Source of the DNA: Muribaculaceae bacterium
Lineage (GTDB): Bacteria; Bacteroidota; Bacteroidia; Bacteroidales; Muribaculaceae
NCBI GenBank assembly: GCA_003979155.1
Contig: RYWL01000008.1
Coordinates: forward strand, 1-43,015
DNA: 43,015 nt
Reading direction: 5' to 3'
Shown: positions 42,446-43,015 of the stretch, in pieces
Layout of the letters: each line of letters opens with the position of its first letter
Position numbering within the stretch: position 1 is the stretch's first letter
Notes under the pieces: generated by a model
What the model saw: the letters and a program-made list of their open reading frames with translations, nothing else
Databases searched by the model: none
Told to the model about the DNA's origin: nothing
Position numbers and translations under genes: made by a program

Positions 42446-43015
42446 ATGAACACAAAAGAATTCGACCGTCTGAGCTATGCTCTCGGTCTGAGCATGGGAC
42501 ACAATTTCAAAGGCTCAGGCATTGATAAGATTAACCCTCAGGATTTTGCCGACGGCGTAGCTGCCGTATATTTTGGCGAGACACCCCGAATCAGCTTCGA
42601 CGAAGCTAAAAAAATTATAAATGAATATTTTACCGCTCTCCAGAAAAAGCAGGAGGAGCAGGCTGCTGCTATGGCCGATGTAAACGCCAAAGCCGGTGCC
42701 GAGTTCCTGCTCGAAAACGGAAAGCGTGTTGAAGTGAAGACAACCCCCTCTGGGCTGCAGTACGAAGTTGTGAAGGAAGGCGACGGCGCACAGCCCACTG
42801 CCGGCGACCAGGTGACCGTGCACTACACAGGCAAGCTTATCGACGGCACTGTATTCGATTCGAGTGTCGACCGTGGCGAGCCCGCCACATTCGGTGTCAC
42901 TCAGGTTATCCCCGGCTGGGTAGAGGCTCTTCAGCTCATGAAAGTAGGTGCCAAATGGCGTCTGTGGCGGCTGCAAAAGCCTGAACAGAAGCCGACACCG
43001 ACAGCAGAGCGGCAG
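42446..43015 (+). CDS. FKBP-type peptidyl-prolyl isomerase with FKBP_N domain, 3' end outside window and anomalous
   Basis: The open frame gives 190 residues to the window edge. MNTKEFDRLSYALGLSMGHN and the following helical part (about 1-80) are the dimerisation domain FKBP_N of FkpA/Mip-like proteins. The FKBP domain starts at VTVHYTGKLIDGTVFDSSVD (133-152) and runs through FGVTQVIPGWVEALQLMKVG. After KWRL (170-173) the family normally continues with a sequence like YIPAELAYGER. Here it reads WRLQKPEQKP, then TPTAERQ, which does not look like FKBP. No signal peptide is visible, so the location is probably cytoplasmic or, with an unusual start, periplasmic. The anomaly begins at about 42965 and could be an assembly artefact at a contig end. 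Confidence 0.85.
   Translation, partial: MNTKEFDRLSYALGLSMGHNFKGSGIDKINPQDFADGVAAVYFGETPRISFDEAKKIINEYFTALQKKQEEQAAAMADVNAKAGAEFLLENGKRVEVKTTPSGLQYEVVKEGDGAQPTAGDQVTVHYTGKLIDGTVFDSSVDRGEPATFGVTQVIPGWVEALQLMKVGAKWRLWRLQKPEQKPTPTAERQ

Overview
The window looks like a chromosomal segment of a Bacteroidales bacterium, plausibly Muribaculaceae (family level is inference). The evidence is: promoters of the Bacteroidetes type (TAnnTTTG, in the best cases with TTTG or GTTG about 20 bp upstream), few Shine-Dalgarno sequences, a TonB-dependent receptor with a carboxypeptidase-like N-terminal domain, many lipoproteins, and Bacteroidetes-restricted families (DUF4271, DUF3467, DUF2795, NigD-like). I see no rRNA, tRNA, CRISPR array, insertion sequence or prophage.

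Layout. 1-5774 (minus): the start of a DUF2795 gene, a PduO-type cobalamin adenosyltransferase, then an outer-membrane pair of a TonB-dependent receptor and an OB-fold lipoprotein. 6286-9204 (plus): ybeY, mnmG and apt, with a perfect 18-bp parS-like palindrome between mnmG and apt. 9418-14098 (plus): a three-gene glycogen-type operon (debranching-enzyme-like, GT4 glycosyltransferase, GH57), followed by a cytidylate-kinase-like gene. 28003-14908 (minus): thirteen closely packed genes, namely polyprenyl synthase, Ig-like lipoprotein, LOG-family protein, DUF4271, hemD, rnpA, yidD, a shortened TatD, then TolC, HlyD, two ABC-2 permeases and a flippase. 28133-29050 (plus): a secreted GH18-like protein. 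35107-29133 (minus): C69 peptidase, SlyD-like isomerase, LolD-like ATPase, NigD-like lipoprotein, DUF3467, cysS and a YbjN-like protein. 35544-43015 (plus): DUF349 protein, undecaprenyl-phosphate sugar transferase, AddA-like helicase-nuclease, and a truncated FKBP gene at the window edge.

Most of the content is core chromosome. The observations that most deserve a second look are: (i) in the glycogen-type operon the presumed acid/base residues of the debranching-like protein are Asn and Gln, and the GH57 protein has Asn where I expect the catalytic Asp, while the GT4 protein looks intact; (ii) the parS-like site beside mnmG; (iii) a TolC-HlyD-double permease exporter with no ATPase gene beside it; (iv) a TatD protein that stops exactly at its last metal-binding Asp; (v) a divergent promoter region built as a near-perfect inverted repeat; (vi) an FKBP gene whose last 51 bases stop resembling the family. 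Statements about conserved family residues come from memory of the families, not from a search.
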